Shown: in pieces, positions 62,991-64,000 of the stretch
Layout: each line of letters opens with the position of its first letter
How positions within the stretch are numbered: the stretch's first letter is position 1
DNA from: Flavobacteriia bacterium 40-80
GTDB lineage: Bacteria > Bacteroidota > Bacteroidia > Flavobacteriales_D > Crocinitomicaceae
Length of the DNA stretch: 64,000 bases
Direction of reading: 5' to 3'
Assembly (NCBI GenBank): GCA_001899145.1
Contig: MKVF01000006.1
Location: 434,001-498,000, forward strand
Made by a program: the position numbers and the translations under genes
Notes under the pieces: generated by a model
The model's database searches: none
Seen by the model: the letters and a program-made list of their open reading frames with translations, nothing else
Told to the model about the DNA's origin: nothing

Positions 62991-64000
62991 CTAAAATCCC
63001 TGAACTCCGTTCACGGTTGTATATTTCAATACATTCTTCTTTTCCGGGTGAATAATCGCAAAAGCAGACTGAACAGCTATTGTTCCCTCATGGAATCCAC
63101 ACAAAATCAATTTAAGCTTCCCTTCGTACGTGTTCACATCTCCAATCGCATAAATCCCTTTGATATTTGTAGAATAATCACGTGTATCTACTCTAATTGC
63201 ACCTTTTTCAATCTCAAATCCCCAATCAGCAATAGGACCCAGAGAGGGTTTCAAACCAAACAACGGGATAAAATAATCAGTCTCTTTTACAAAATCCCCT
63301 TCTTTCTGGTGATTAATTACCACTCTTTCCAGAGTTCCGTTTCCTTCCAACCCGACAACTTCCGCTTCTGTGATCAGCTTGATCTTTCCTGCTTCAGCAA
63401 GGTCGATTACTTTCTGAACAGAGTCCAGATGACCACGGAAAGAAGCGCTTCTGTGAACCAATGCCACTTCGGAAGCAATTCCTTTTTCCGCTAAGAAAAT
63501 AGACCAGTCAAGAGCAGAATCTCCTCCACCTGCAAGCACACAACGTTTTCCTCTGTAGAATTCAGGATCTTTGATAATGTAATTCACTCCTTTATCTTCG
63601 AAGTCCACAATATTATCAATAGGCGGTTTTCTTGGCTCAAATACTCCCAATCCTCCTGCTATCATTACGATAGGCGCGTGATGCTGTGTCCCCTTGTCTG
63701 TCGTCACAATAAAAGAACCATCCTCTTGTTTGTCAATAGTTACTGCTGCTTCACCTAAGGTAAATCCCGGCTTAAACGGCGCTGCCTGCTCCATTAATCC
63801 GTCAATCAGATCACCTGCCAGCACGGAAGGAAATCCGGGAATATCGTAAATGGGTTTCTTAGGATATATTTCTGAACACTGTCCTCCGGGCTGTGGAAGT
63901 GAATCGATCAAATGGCATCTTAATTTTAACAATCCTGCTTCGAAAACAGTAAAAAGACCAACCGGTCCTGCTCCAATGATGATGATATCTGTTTCTATCA
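62991..64000 (-). CDS. NAD(P)/FAD-dependent oxidoreductase, ferredoxin-NADP reductase type 2-like (start codon at window edge)
   Basis: A thioredoxin-reductase-like flavoprotein. The minus-strand frame continues past the apparent start at 63932 to the window edge, adding IETDIIIIGAGPVGLFTVFEAG; the last two bases of the window are the second and third bases of an NTG start codon whose first base is at 64001. The full protein is about 336 residues: FAD motif GAGPVG (10-15), NADP motif AGGGDSALDW, and C-terminal YAIGDVNTYEGKL. There is no CxxC disulfide of TrxR, which suits FNR type 2 (YumC-like). Confidence 0.9.
   Translation of the reverse strand, partial: IETDIIIIGAGPVGLFTVFEAGLLKLRCHLIDSLPQPGGQCSEIYPKKPIYDIPGFPSVLAGDLIDGLMEQAAPFKPGFTLGEAAVTIDKQEDGSFIVTTDKGTQHHAPIVMIAGGLGVFEPRKPPIDNIVDFEDKGVNYIIKDPEFYRGKRCVLAGGGDSALDWSIFLAEKGIASEVALVHRSASFRGHLDSVQKVIDLAEAGKIKLITEAEVVGLEGNGTLERVVINHQKEGDFVKETDYFIPLFGLKPSLGPIADWGFEIEKGAIRVDTRDYSTNIKGIYAIGDVNTYEGKLKLILCGFHEGTIAVQSAFAIIHPEKKNVLKYTTVNGVQGF

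Overview
The window is a stretch of AT-rich chromosome from a member of the Bacteroidota, most likely order Flavobacteriales. The evidence is the gene content: type IX secretion C-terminal sorting domains of both type A and type B, the linked set bamD / omega subunit / coaBC / DUF4835 / recN, the DUF3822-rsmD-coaD set, a DUF3276 PUR-type protein, a GldI-like FKBP lipoprotein, and promoters matching the Bacteroidota -7 box TAnnTTTG. A Crocinitomicaceae/Fluviicola-like host is a guess from overall impression only. I saw no rRNA, tRNA or insertion sequence.

Layout. 1-5330: the cas1-cas2 end of a CRISPR system that looks like type II-C, preceded by the last 39 codons of an unidentified gene and followed by a large array (48 identical 47-nt repeats, 48 spacers of 29-30 nt) ending in a repeat with an internal deletion. 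5344-6606: a TlpA-like thiol-disulfide protein lying between that broken repeat and a second repeat relic just upstream of its start codon. 6607-11729 (minus strand): tryptophan 2,3-dioxygenase with a truncated haemoglobin, an MFS transporter, a GDPD-type phosphodiesterase, an rRNA methyltransferase and a TRIC-type channel. 11789-19459: a patatin with a C-terminal barrel-like region, an alpha/beta hydrolase, a zinc metallopeptidase, MarC, a family mislabelled as asparagine synthetase B, and DnaB. 19530-29576: folK, an abundant-looking OmpA/TPR lipoprotein, a RecD-like helicase, DUF3822-rsmD-coaD, a redoxin-fold protein without cysteine, acyl-CoA reductase, nitroreductase and fabI.

29577-34244 is the most accessory-looking part: a broken XRE regulator, two inverted repeats, and two tandem T9SS cargo proteins, one carrying a phage-type S74 chaperone domain. 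34245-43806 is a minus-strand housekeeping run (MBL hydrolase, DUF423, recN, DUF4835, coaBC, omega, bamD, an M23/LysM peptidase, two FKBP lipoproteins, NrnA). 44460-52797 is a plus-strand run: a secreted protein, DUF3276, parA, parB, DUF5683, dapB, an unusually long lepB, WbqC, a phosphoribosyltransferase and murQ. 52965-64000 holds surface/lipoprotein genes, mnmA, pyrG, yidC, a DUF4268 protein, a T9SS type A protein, and a ferredoxin-NADP reductase-like flavoprotein whose start codon falls exactly on the window edge.

Most genes are ordinary. The points most worth attention are the repeat remnants framing the TlpA gene (array turnover, or a repeat-derived promoter put to use), the inverted repeat before cas1, the globin-TDO pair, the cysteine-free redoxin and the S74/T9SS chimera. 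Several starts are TTG or GTG, and several first-in-frame starts were corrected to internal ATGs.
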